Source: Hysterium pulicare CBS 123377 | Lineage: Eukaryota; Ascomycota; Dothideomycetes; Hysteriales; Hysteriaceae | Assembly: GCA_000467715.1 (NCBI GenBank) | Contig: AJFK01000315.1 | Span: 50,813 to 114,812, forward strand | DNA length: 64,000 nucleotides | Reading direction: 5' to 3' | In this document: piece after piece, positions 22,422 through 35,552 of the stretch | Numbering within the stretch: the first letter of the stretch is position 1 | Layout: the number at the start of each line of letters is the position of its first letter | The notes under the pieces: generated by a model | What the model saw: the letters and a program-made list of their open reading frames with translations, nothing else | What the model was told of the DNA's origin: nothing | Databases searched by the model: none | Made by a program: the position numbers and the translations under genes

Positions 22422-24674
22422 AGTGCATACATGGAGATGATGAGCAGTTGAAGTTTTCGTTCTTGTGGCCTTTCTCTGGGATGGGACGGCAGGATGATAT
22501 CAGTTGGGTACTTCGGCGTTGGGATTTCCGGCGGGCACTTCACTCCACCTGATTTATGGTAGGAACAGGTAAGATGAGAGACTGAAGTGAACGTATATGC
22601 ATTAGTGGGAGTTCTTCCTGAGTCTTTCTGGGCAAAGTCTACAGCAGACTTGCCTTTCTTATATATTATCCCTCAGTACCCCAGTCAAGAGAATGCGATG
22701 TAGAGAATGATAGACATGATAGCGACAGCACCCTTACCATCCCTCCAGATTCTTTCTTGTCCCTGCACGAGATTGGTAATAGTGACAATATTCACGGATG
22801 CTCGTCGAGAATTCCCGTCCTGGTAGAAAGATTCTTCACGATCCCTCTCGGCATCAAAAGCATCTTGCTGGAAACTCTAGAGACTTACCACCCCTCAAGT
22901 TTCTTTAATTTCCAAACTTTTCTTCCTTTAGCATCCCACGTCCCAGTGCTTCCATCCGCGAGTTCGCTAGCCCTTTCACCTTCAGCCTTTTAGTTCGTCA
23001 GCTTAGATCTCTTTTTTTTTCCCGTTCGTGCTCCGTGCCCCCTCTCTCAAAATCCGCTGGCCTTCACAGTAAGAGTTGCGATTAAGAGGACTTTACACCA
23101 GAGAAGTGCTTTTGATAGCATATATATTAAGGCGAGATACGTACATAAAATATTCTCTTTTCCTTTTCCGACTTGTTTCAGTGCCTTTCTACGGTGCAAA
23201 AGAAATTACAGCAACGGTTGATTCCAATCATATTGACAAAAGTTTGCCAATGGACAAGGCTGTGCCAGATAGAATATGCAGAGTGGCGGCCAGGCAGTAC
23301 AACTTCAGGATCACAACGGGAGTAGTAGATAAGTATTATGAGCTTCAATGCCTCTAATTAATTGGAGCATACAAAGCCATAGGCGCTCTTAAAGCTATCA
23401 TTGAACTGCATTGCATAGGCCGCCCTTATGGTAGAAGAACATTTTGCTGGTGTGAGGGCTCATGTGGTGTCGCAAGCGCCCGCGTTGCTGACAGGGGAGG
23501 GGCTCAAGATGGGTTGAATAGTTAAAATTTTAGAGGAGTGAAAGGTACCGGTGTTTCTCTTATGTTGCTTTTACCTCGTCTCAAGAAAAGTCTAAGCGCC
23601 TTTAAGAGGGTTGGACTGTTAGTAGTACCAGTTTAAGGTTAGATAGAAAGTCAGGTAAGCGAGTTAAAAGACTGCCTAGAACCTTAGCGTAGGAGGGACA
23701 ACCTAGCGTGCCTGAAGTTATGACTGCGGGTTAAACTGCAAAGGTGAAGGGCCGTCACCGAGAGTGCTGCCAGTATTCGGGATAAGTGGGCGTTTTGGAT
23801 CTGCCAAGACGATGGCCTACCGATCAAGATACGAAGAGGTGGGATGGTCGGACGAGCGAGTCGATCGTTAAGGGTAAACTGTAGAGATCTGAAATGCCAA
23901 GCCTTGAAGAGGCTGGATGATTGGACCATCAATTCGACCTCGAGGATACGCTGTGAAGATCCGGAGTTTGAAGCTCTGAAGAGGCGAGATGACTAGACCA
24001 TGAGGTCAATAGTGAAGGTTAAGGAGTACGATACTAGAGCTTACGGTGAGGATGGTTGCTAAGACAAGTTCGTGCGGAGAGGAAACTGCTGATAACAGTA
24101 GGAGAAGGTTAGGAGAAGTGAGGGGAATCACCATCGTGGGAGATTCGCGTACCGCATCTTCCAACAGTCATGCCACAGAAACATATTGACCTATATTTTG
24201 AAATTGTAGACCTGTATTGCATTCTAGCAGTTCCCCCACCACTATGCACCCAAACCTCGAATCAACAAAAAGGCAGAATTACATTTTGTCTGGTTTCATA
24301 AGGCTTGTATCGTACTATCAGAGATCCCCCGCTCACCAAGACATGCGTAGAGAAATCCAAAACAAGCAAATTCGTGAATCTGAAAAACAAAAGCTTGATT
24401 GTCTGACGGGCTTCGGGATCGATAATACAAAAAATGACTTCATCTCGAATTTATGGTATTTTTTTTACTCTTCTCGCCAAATGCAGATAGATCCACCCCA
24501 GGCCCAGCCAGCTGGAGGGATTAGTTTGAAAAGCTTCACAACCAAACGCCGGGACCATCGCTGTGGTCAGAATTCAAAATTATGGGAATCAACACCTTTG
24601 TAGAAACACAATGGTTTGTTGCGAACTTTGGCCGTGTCCGAGTCGTTTCGGAGCCAGTTGGCCAAGGTGCCGAA
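22422..24674. other. 2.25-kb gene-poor region
   Basis: No supported gene between kinesin and chitin synthase, which converge. It contains a poly-T run near 23010 and a purine-rich stretch (~23640-24180) with a degenerate ~72-bp tandem repeat. Confidence 0.5.
23804..24065 (+). repeat. degenerate ~72-bp tandem repeat, 3-4 copies
   Basis: The core GAAGAGG-x(2-4)-GATG-x(4-5)-GAC recurs at 23833, 23906 and 23978, spacings of 73 and 72 bp. A weaker fourth copy (GAGGATGGTTGCTAAGAC) lies near 24048. Copies are roughly 70-75% alike by eye. They are purine-rich on this strand and carry no open frame. It looks like an old minisatellite or a piece of a decayed element. Confidence 0.5.
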
Positions 24675-27642
<2,968 letters not shown>

Positions 27643-29136
27643 GCCGTGCAATGTACCAAGGAAAGAACAACGGGAAGGAAGAGGCTAGGCGAAAGGGATG
27701 GTGAAGCTGTTATAGGGATGGGAAGAAGGGCAGCTGAGGGTGTAGAGAATAAGTAGGGAAGAAAAGTGGCTGTCTGGGGAGCTGAGAGGGGAGTGCCTCC
27801 ACGCCTTTGCAGTCTAGCGCGAGTCCTGGCCACTGCGGGCTGCACGAAACCTGCCACTAAGCATGCCCTCACCCAAGTTCAAACACGCGAAGAATGCCGT
27901 TGGCTCGCCCTTGTTTCGCAATCGTATGCGCCCCTCCTGAATCAAATGCGCCGCTGGGGATAAAGCAGTGCACACTTCCTTTGTCAATTGGCGATGATGT
28001 TCGAGGGCGAACGAAGGGTGTTTTGTTGTTGGGCTGCACACTAGACCTCTCACTAGACCTGCTAGACCTGCCAGACCTCCACCCCCAGACGGCCTTGTTT
28101 TTCTTCCGCGGTTCGCCGCCCAGCTGTGGCGCAGCTAAGAAGCCGCCAAAAATAGCGACCGACTTATTCAGCTGGAGACGTGCATACGGGAAGCCCGCGA
28201 GAAGCAAATCCTACTTCGCGCTTCCCAGCACCGAGCTCAGCCTCACCAAATCGCCAGAGTTCAGCTGTAAGCCCTTGGACTGAGAAGAGAAAAGCGTGCC
28301 TTTGCCGACGTTTGTCTTTGGGTTGGCGGCACTGACGACGCGATTTCGGAAGCTTGTTTGATTACGTGCTCCACAAAGAGAATTCCGAGATAGGATCTCT
28401 CCTATTTTATTCAGGCCTCAATAATACTATTTCCGAAGTACTCCGTATGTCTATGCAGCCTGTGAACCACCATGATTCCCCCTGAATTGTAAGACTGTTC
28501 CGTAAACGCGACGACGTCGTCAGCTTGGCACAGATCCTGGCGGAAATCTCCCGGCTGCAGAAATCTTCCAGATCGCCGCCACAATCGAGAAACCTCCTTC
28601 GGCCTCTATATTAATATTAATCATCTTGCCGCCGCCGAACACTGCATGCTCAAAATCCGAATACGATCCTCGGATTAGTATCCGGCTGTGAAATGCAGTT
28701 ACAAAGAAGTGTGACACCGAGTCCTACCTCAAACCCGTCGAGGAAATCTAGCACCCGGCTTTATCTTGACATCAGGACGAGAAACCTTGCCCTTTGACGG
28801 ATCAGAAATGCACATGAATTGAGGGTAGTCATATACGTACTCTACGTTCTTCCATGCTCGGTATTGTTCTATTTCGTCGATGAACCATAGCTTGATTTAG
28901 GACGCCCTTTCGGTCACTTGTGGACTTCCTCCATGAACCCATGTTCGATATCTACCCACAACCAGCACACCCAGAAGATCTCTTTCTTATCCAACTTAAG
29001 CTTCTCTATAACTGACCTGATGTTCTCAAGCTCCAGGAGTGGTTCTCACGGCAGCTGCGGGACCAAGACATCCAAGCCTACCAACATTCTTTCCGCAGCC
29101 ACCGCCCTGAAAGCCTGAACCTATCACTTCAGCCAG
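27643..29136. other. 1.5-kb divergent intergenic region
   Basis: It holds the promoters of chitin synthase (minus) and the DUF218 gene (plus). Overlapping ORFs at 27869-28283 on both strands have no family features. The CTAGACCT word recurs at 28043-28075 (four copies within ~35 bp), a small local repeat. Confidence 0.45.
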
Positions 29137-30180
29137 ATGGTTCAAGACGGTTCCATAACTCCAGCCACCCCCTCTTCAAGTCTTCCGAAATCCAACTATC
29201 ATAACACCGTCGCTTCTGCGCCACCTGGGATCTCGGGTCCAGCCGCAACAGCCTCAAATCACTCCGTGCCAGATCTGGATCTCGAGGCGATGACCGACCA
29301 ATCATCATTTAATCTTGGTTTCTCTCATTCCCAACACACAACACCCCCTGATAGTTTTGAAGGCGTTGATAATCTGATCATAGTCTGTTGTCATGCTATT
29401 TTCCACCCCGACCCTTCTCTCCCCCACTTTCCCCTCTACTCACCCTACGATGAACGCAATTGGTATATGGCTCCTTTTCAGAGATCTAATTCTGCATCTG
29501 GAAAGTTGGCCGAGCACGAAACGTTCCTATATCACTTGTCCGCAGGTCTAGATGCCTTGATGATTGGCTCATGGGCAAGCAGCAGCTTGCTGATATTCAG
29601 TGGCGGTGCTACCAAAAAGGATCTTACTCCTACAAGCGAAGCACGCTCATACTACAATGCAGCTATTGCCCAAGCGATTGCCCAGGGTCATCGAAACGGA
29701 GGTCCTGTTCGTCAGCTGTTTGACCGTCGGCGACTTCTACTTGAAGAACAAGCGACCGATTCGTTTCAGAACCTATTGTTCAGTATACTACTCTTTCGGC
29801 AGACAACAGGACGGTATCCTCAACAGGTCCGCGTGATCACGCATGCGTTCAAGTCGAAAAGGTTCCTAGAGCTACATGCGCCCACAATCAGGTGGCCAAG
29901 CAGCAGGATTCGCGTGCAAGGGATTGACCCGGTTATGTCCGCCGATGAGTATGCAGAGACCTTGAGCGGGGAGGTAGCTCACGGTTATGCGCCTTGGATT
30001 CAGGACCCCCTAGGCGTCGGTCAAGTTTTAGGCCGAAAGAGAAAACAGCGAGGGTGGGACGAGCGATTTCTTGAAAATTTCGAACTTGGTTTGGAACAGA
30101 GCGTGAGTCAACTGTTACGAGGTGAAGCGGCCAATAGGTTGCCATGGGAGAAGATAGACGAACAAATGGATTGTCAATAA
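29137..30180 (+). CDS. DUF218-domain protein
   Basis: A single exon of 347 residues. After a disordered ~75-residue leader the DUF218-type core begins: NLIIVCCHAIFH, W.MAPFQR, a SGKLAEHETFLYHLSAGLDAL helix and LLIFSGGATKKDLTPTSEARSYY. The SGG-T..S-EA segment is the family hallmark. Later blocks include RVITHAFKSKRFLELH and the WDERFLENF end. DUF218 (YdcF-like) proteins have a Rossmann-like fold; the biochemical role of the fungal branch is unknown. No signal peptide or membrane helix is seen. The start is chosen as the first ATG of the frame. Confidence 0.85.
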   Translation: MVQDGSITPATPSSSLPKSNYHNTVASAPPGISGPAATASNHSVPDLDLEAMTDQSSFNLGFSHSQHTTPPDSFEGVDNLIIVCCHAIFHPDPSLPHFPLYSPYDERNWYMAPFQRSNSASGKLAEHETFLYHLSAGLDALMIGSWASSSLLIFSGGATKKDLTPTSEARSYYNAAIAQAIAQGHRNGGPVRQLFDRRRLLLEEQATDSFQNLLFSILLFRQTTGRYPQQVRVITHAFKSKRFLELHAPTIRWPSSRIRVQGIDPVMSADEYAETLSGEVAHGYAPWIQDPLGVGQVLGRKRKQRGWDERFLENFELGLEQSVSQLLRGEAANRLPWEKIDEQMDCQ

Positions 30181-30303
30181 TGCTAGCCCGAGCCCTTCAC
30201 CAATTTACAATGATTGGCGATATTTGGTCGGCCAAAGGATTCTCTTCCGTTCGTGCATTTCTTACCTTCGGGCGGAAACACCACATCTTGGTCCACCACT
30301 GCA

Positions 30304-30540
30304 ATGCTACGGATTGGCAACATACACTGTTATGGTTTACAAGGACAGGCGAAAAGGTGGACAGACTACGCAGATCCAACTAAGTATCCAATATCTCCCA
30401 TTCCTAGTGAGTTCTTTGGACTATGCGCAGACCTTAAAGCCAATCTTACTAACAATGAGCCAGCGGCTACATTCCGAAAATATTCTCCCATCTTCGCTAA
30501 GGCTGTTGCTTCCTTGTTAGGTGGTTACTTACGGTCATAA
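30304..30540 (+). CDS. candidate small spliced ORF
   Basis: An almost ideal fungal intron lies at 30407-30463: donor GTGAGT, branch site TTACTAAC, acceptor CAG, 57 nt. Splicing it joins frames to give 59 residues from the ATG at 30304 (exons 30304..30406, 30464..30540), with KRWTDYADPTKYPISPIPT before the joint and FRKYSPIFAKAVASLLGGYL after it. No family is recognised. It could be a real small protein, or a spliced UTR of the DUF218 transcript, whose stop is only 120 bp upstream. Confidence 0.3.
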   Translation: MLRIGNIHCYGLQGQAKRWTDYADPTKYPISPIPSEFFGLCADLKANLTNNEPAATFRKYSPIFAKAVASLLGGYLRS

Positions 30541-31012
30541 AGTCTCGAGTTCTGGCGATCGGCCACCTTCGGTCCAAAGCAGAATCAGTCTTTTCTTATC
30601 TGGATTACTCTTTCAAATCTTCGAAGGGATCCTCTGGTATCAGCATCACGTCATTTAGTTGCGAGCGCCACATTATGATACCCTATGATCCATTTCAATA
30701 TCTCCAAGTTGCATCACCAATTCCTTGCTTATGTAAACTGCTTCTGTTCTTCTTTTCACCAAATTTATATAAAATGCTATCTCAGGGTCCAAAATACACC
30801 ACGTACAACACAAAAACCGGAGTAAGGAAAACCACCAACTCAACTCTGTGGTTTCAATTGTCTCTCGTAACCTACTACTATCAAGTAAGTCCCACTCCAC
30901 AATCACGTGATCTAATCTATACGCGCAACAAGAATGCGTCAACCGATCTGCAGCGAAACAAGTACTGACTTTAAGTTGTAGACCATTCTTGTCGCGCAAA
31001 CAACACGTACTG
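30541..31012. other. intergenic, nothing recognised
   Basis: About 470 bp leading into the large disordered gene. An upstream non-coding exon is possible because a GTAAGT donor is present near 30883. Confidence 0.4.
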
Positions 31013-32983
31013 ATGGCTAAGAAAGGCGTGGCCGTCACGGTCCACAAGGCCAAAGTTAAGCCTAAGGAGTTCTATGTTACGGACAGTGATTCCTCTAGTG
31101 GCGAGGAAGAAGTCGTTCAGCCCTCAATGTCAAATGCTTCCAGCCGTGCCAGATCAGCTGCAGTCAAGGGTCATCGCACTGCTGCCAAAGGCAAAGCCCG
31201 ACCAATTGTCAATGCTGTTACGCGGGTTCCAGGAACGACGGAACCAACTCAGGAACCAGCTCACCCAGAATATAGATCCACGCTTATGAAGAAGCAAGAG
31301 ACATCATCTTCAATGACGGTGCACCACGATGGATCTAATCGTCCTAATCCTCAGAGTGATGCAGGAATATTGGCAGGCTTGAAATTGAATGTGTCTCGCC
31401 CTGGAGGTTCTCTCGCGCCGTATGATGCTGCACCCAAACCAATAAGTAAGCTGTCCACGCATAATGTCATCAAAGAATCCTGCAGCGACAGCGCTGACAC
31501 CGAATCTACAGAACACAAAGATAACATTCAGCAAGTTTGTGGAGGTCAAAAGGCGGCACGCGTTCAGCCTAAGCTTAAGTCCGAGCCTACTTCTACTTCT
31601 CATGAGTTCTCGATCAAACATCATGTCACGAAGGAAGAGCTACTCCATTACATTCAACAGGCCAGAGAGGCTGGCATGGCAGAACATGGACCTGACGGAG
31701 AACATGTCAAGTTCGAAAAGTTGACAAATTTTATCCTAGCCAAGAAGCAAGACCAGTCCGTAATGGAAGGAATTCGCTCAGAGGAACTCAGTTTTCCAAC
31801 CACAACAAAACTGATGCCATCGAGCAATTCAAGCAATAAGTACTGGCCTCCACCAGCTCAGCATCAGCCTGCCAAGGATCTTCTACAGCATCCTTCGTCA
31901 CGAGCAACATCTGGCACAGGATCTGTCAAAGCTACGAGCAACGCGTCTATTGAAGAGGCATCGAAGTCACCTCTTCCCCAATTAGGCGAAGATTCTTCCT
32001 ACTTCACGGCTTTCTCTCAGCTTCAATACGGTATGAAGGTCGAAGAGATCGAATACACTCAGGTTCCACCGATTACAACATTCAAGACTGGTCCTGTCAA
32101 TAGTACAAATGAATGGGGAATCGGGTATCACAGCCTCAAAGAGATCGATAGCAACGCGCTGTCCTCTCCAAATAACAACAAGATCCGCGAAGAGAGCAAG
32201 ATAAACTCCCTAATTTCCTCCAAAGAGAAGACTGGCGAATGGTCTGGGTCTGAGGAAGAACATGCGCGTGTATCTCCTTTGATGGGTGAGACGTCGCCAA
32301 GCTCTGACTCTAACTCTGATATTCGGCTGGGTCAAAATCCTCAGCACACATGGACAGCCGACCAATCTGAGTTGCTACAGCAAGTCAAGGCGGCCGGCTT
32401 GGCCAAGGACGGCCCTGACGGGGTCCTCCTGGTAAACTTGAAGCAGCTCCAAAAGACGATATGGTCTTCAGTGGCTGGTCCTTCTGATTGGAATCGGACT
32501 CATATACCAGAAACACATGCCTTGATCAACGGTAAACCAGCCAAAGGTACACAGAAGCGCACTCCATCAGAAGCGACTTCCGACACAGAATCCGTCAAAG
32601 CTACAATTCAGGAATCTTCCAAGAAGGCAAAAGCTAGTACCAGCCATGCTCAAGTTCAATTAGCTCAATCTATGTCCACGTTCAAGACCGGCCTCGTCAC
32701 ACCGACGGCGCAGCACTCCGCTGATATGACGAAGAACAACAACATCCACGACCAACCTCTTATGATGAACAAGTCTCCAAAAAACCCAAATAAACCTATT
32801 CCGAAGAAGGCCATGGCCCGGCAGGTAATTGCAAACAAGAAACTGGCTGCCGTATTTGATGGCAAGCAGCCTCGTGGCTCGCGCAAACCAACTGTCCAGA
32901 AGCCTTTCAACGACACCGCTTATCATCAACCCACGACTAAACTCTCGGAGCAGGAGGAGAAGAATATGACTACGGGGGAGTGA
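31013..32983 (+). CDS. large disordered protein with duplicated module
   Basis: A single exon of 656 residues from the ATG at 31013 (the frame is open slightly further up but has no other ATG). It is rich in Ser, Lys, Pro and Thr, with an acidic DSDSSSGEEEVV patch near residue 22 and a basic C-terminus. Two copies of one module are visible. Each has a short helix of the form LL-x2-(I/V)-x4-AG-x-A-x2-GPDG (near 208 and 453), then a T-S-x-T-x-SVKAT segment, then TFKTG. No catalytic motif or known domain is recognised. The acidic and basic patches suggest a nuclear, chromatin-associated role, but that is a guess. Confidence 0.7.
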   Translation: MAKKGVAVTVHKAKVKPKEFYVTDSDSSSGEEEVVQPSMSNASSRARSAAVKGHRTAAKGKARPIVNAVTRVPGTTEPTQEPAHPEYRSTLMKKQETSSSMTVHHDGSNRPNPQSDAGILAGLKLNVSRPGGSLAPYDAAPKPISKLSTHNVIKESCSDSADTESTEHKDNIQQVCGGQKAARVQPKLKSEPTSTSHEFSIKHHVTKEELLHYIQQAREAGMAEHGPDGEHVKFEKLTNFILAKKQDQSVMEGIRSEELSFPTTTKLMPSSNSSNKYWPPPAQHQPAKDLLQHPSSRATSGTGSVKATSNASIEEASKSPLPQLGEDSSYFTAFSQLQYGMKVEEIEYTQVPPITTFKTGPVNSTNEWGIGYHSLKEIDSNALSSPNNNKIREESKINSLISSKEKTGEWSGSEEEHARVSPLMGETSPSSDSNSDIRLGQNPQHTWTADQSELLQQVKAAGLAKDGPDGVLLVNLKQLQKTIWSSVAGPSDWNRTHIPETHALINGKPAKGTQKRTPSEATSDTESVKATIQESSKKAKASTSHAQVQLAQSMSTFKTGLVTPTAQHSADMTKNNNIHDQPLMMNKSPKNPNKPIPKKAMARQVIANKKLAAVFDGKQPRGSRKPTVQKPFNDTAYHQPTTKLSEQEEKNMTTGE

Positions 32984-34073
32984 TTTCGATGCAACTCATT
33001 CACTCTCATGCTCATGTATCCGAAATCCCTTTCCCCTCGAAACTTATCAATCAACAATCCGACCACTCGTAATTACGAGGCTACTCGACTACTTAGAAGA
33101 CACAAAACAGCAACCACAGTAGGATTTTACTCGTGTTCTCCCGCGAGCTTGATCCGAAAAATCTTCACCTACGGACTCAACTCAACTCAATTCAACCAGC
33201 ATCAGACTTGGCACTTTAGGATTGCGGACCTAGGCGCGCTTTCATATTGTTGCGGCATATGTACAACTACGGTGACCGATGTACATCGCAACGCATACTT
33301 TCTTCTATTTATTACGCACTACGAAGATACTCTTATGAGTGTGTATGAATAGAGGAATGGTATGGTTATCGTGTATGGATAAGACACATCTGCGGGATGT
33401 GAATCGGATGCTATCACGGATGTTATTTGCTTTCTAACCCCCTGCACTTCATCATTCTGATCCGTTTCCCCTTCCCCTTCCCATGCTGTTTTCTCCGGAT
33501 CATGCACGCCATAATTGAGTTTTTGCAAACTCTACATCAAGGTCAGGCACGATTCATCAGCTCTCTCTCATCAACAACACGTATGCACTCCACTTCTGTG
33601 GGTGCAACATCAACGATGGACCGGCGTGCCCGAATACACCTGGCTTTGCGTCATTCTTTCTTCTTCCCGTCCATTAGGCGGTTTCGCTTATCATCATCGG
33701 CACCATTCACACCTAAAAGTCAAAGTACCAGCATCCCGGGTCCTCGAATTTGCGGGACAAAAAGTGCTCCCGAAAGCACATATGAACACCATAGATGCCC
33801 CATCAACTTCAGTCATAACAACACTTCTGTCAGGACGCGAATGTCCCTTCTGTTTTCTTGCTTCCACACTCATCAACTTCACATTGCTTTCTTCTTCCTC
33901 AATTTCATGACCCCAGTCCTTCGATCATCACGAGCCCATTGCTATCTTTCTACCGCACGATCACTTGCACAATTTACCCCCTATGTAAATAAACGCAAAA
34001 AACCAACACAAAAAATTTGAAAACTCCAAAAACACCATCAACAATGCTCCAATACATGCAATGTGACAACCTC
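32984..34073. other. 1.1-kb intergenic, no supported gene
   Basis: Overlapping ORFs (for example 33427-34020) have low-complexity Ser/Phe-rich translations without family features. Convergent 3' ends of the two flanking genes fall here. Confidence 0.45.
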
Positions 34074-35177
34074 TCATACCTGATCCAAGTCACCAAAAAT
34101 GCTCTTCTCCAACTCCCCCACCTGCCTACTAAACCTTCCCACATCCTCCAACTTCAAAGCCCCTCTCTCGGTAACATACGTATCGATAAGCCTCCCATCC
34201 ACCCACTCAAAATAAACATTTCTAACATGACACCTCTCGTCTTTCGCCAACGTCCCCCCAGTACCCTCGCTCCACGCAGCCGTGACCTCACCAATCTCGT
34301 TTTCCTCCTCTTCATGCTCACTCGTTTCATCCGGCTTAGCAATCTTATCCGTCTCAGAGACAACGATGACTTTCACAGACGGATTGAAGTGCTTTGCTAG
34401 CAAAACAGCGGGAAGCGAGCCGATTTTATTGCTTACATCTCCGCCGCTAGATATACGGTCAGAGCCTAACAGGACGACATCGACCTCTTTCGCTAGGAGA
34501 GCAACTGAAGAATCTGGTGCCAGTTCAATGGTAAGACGGGGCTCTGGGAACGAATTCAAGAGTGAGGCGGCGAAATCGGCGCCTTCGCATCGAGGTCGGG
34601 ATTCTGCGATGCGGAGGTGGATGTGGAGGATGGTGATGGCGCGGAGGGAGTCTAGGAGGCAAGAATGCAGAGAAGAAGAGGAGGAGAGGGTGAGGAGTTT
34701 GAGAGGGTGGTGCGATGATCCCAAAGAAGCGCTAGTGGTGGAGGAAGTCTTTTGAATGATCCATCCTCTGAAATGCTTTGACAAGTTCTCGCCGCTGCTT
34801 TCGCGTTCGGTTAGGTTATTGGTGATGGAGATATGCGCTAGCTCCTCAAGTCGTCGAAGGTCTTGAGTTTGCATCCACGCTTCCTCGCTTCCGAAAGCCT
34901 CGTCCCAGTTGTGTTTCATGGCGCTCAAGGCTGATAACACTGCTGAAGTGATGGCTGAGCCCATTGATGGCCGTGCCTCTGATAATGATTTTCCGGCATG
35001 CCGTAGATAGTCCCAGAGGCTGGAGCCGGTGTCTGAGAGTTTGCATGCTGCAGGGAGAATCTGGAGAAGGGAGGAAACTGCGTTGGTGGCTAGGACGCGG
35101 GCACCGTTTGTGAAGTCGGTTTGAAGATTCGTGATGCCATCTTGGAGGGCTGTGTTGTAATCATCCTTTGAAGCCAT
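34074..35177 (-). CDS. eIF-2B alpha/beta/delta-like (IF-2B fold) protein
   Basis: A single exon of 367 residues. The C-terminal half shows the IF-2B Rossmann-like core: LTIELAPDSSVALLAKEVDVVLLGSDRI, then GGDVSNKIGSLPAVLLAKHF and VKVIVVSETDKI. LGSDR-x-x-x-GG-x-x-NKIG is the family signature, shared by eIF2B regulatory subunits, methylthioribose-1-phosphate isomerase and ribose-1,5-bisphosphate isomerase. The N-terminal ~130 residues are helical. An acidic EHEEEENE loop and a long Ser-rich linker (~150-180) make it unlike canonical eIF2B-alpha, and several inner motifs are divergent. It is best called an IF-2B-family protein of unknown substrate. It is divergent from the CDK gene. Confidence 0.8.
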   Translation of the reverse strand: MASKDDYNTALQDGITNLQTDFTNGARVLATNAVSSLLQILPAACKLSDTGSSLWDYLRHAGKSLSEARPSMGSAITSAVLSALSAMKHNWDEAFGSEEAWMQTQDLRRLEELAHISITNNLTERESSGENLSKHFRGWIIQKTSSTTSASLGSSHHPLKLLTLSSSSSLHSCLLDSLRAITILHIHLRIAESRPRCEGADFAASLLNSFPEPRLTIELAPDSSVALLAKEVDVVLLGSDRISSGGDVSNKIGSLPAVLLAKHFNPSVKVIVVSETDKIAKPDETSEHEEEENEIGEVTAAWSEGTGGTLAKDERCHVRNVYFEWVDGRLIDTYVTERGALKLEDVGRFSRQVGELEKSIFGDLDQV

Positions 35178-35552
35178 GTGTTACATAGAGCATTTGGCTT
35201 CAGGGCAAATCGCTTGGAAGGGGCAGCGTAGGATATCAGTGCTATAGGATTGGTTTAGGAAGGTTTAGAATAGGCACAGATTTAATCTAGAACTACCTAC
35301 CACTGCCGAAAGCTTTAGGACGTGAAGGTTCATGATCAACGTTAGTCTAATCCTAGATGAAGCTTCAAGGAGCTATTTCGTAGATAAGTTCTTGTATTCC
35401 AATTCGTGAGTTGGCGATGAGATCATTCCAGGAAGACGAAAGAGCGATGATCAGATGTTCTCTACGTGCTGAGGTATTTACTCATGCCCGCCCTGCGACC
35501 AAACTCGGAGCTCATTGCGCCCATCATTCCATCTACACGACGCGTCCCCGCC
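35178..35552. other. divergent promoter region
   Basis: A 375-bp gap between the IF-2B-like gene (minus) and the CDK gene (plus). No clear motif. Confidence 0.5.

Noticed and set aside
22422-24674. Transposable element in the gene-poor gap
   Set aside because: No transposase, reverse transcriptase, terminal repeats or target-site duplication could be seen; only a short degenerate repeat.
27869-28283. Overlapping ORFs on both strands between chitin synthase and the DUF218 gene
   Set aside because: They mirror each other on opposite strands in a GC-richer patch and show no family features, as expected for promoter/UTR sequence.
33427-34020. 197-codon plus-strand ORF
   Set aside because: Low-complexity Phe/Ser/Thr-rich translation with competing frames; no motif, and no ATG context support.
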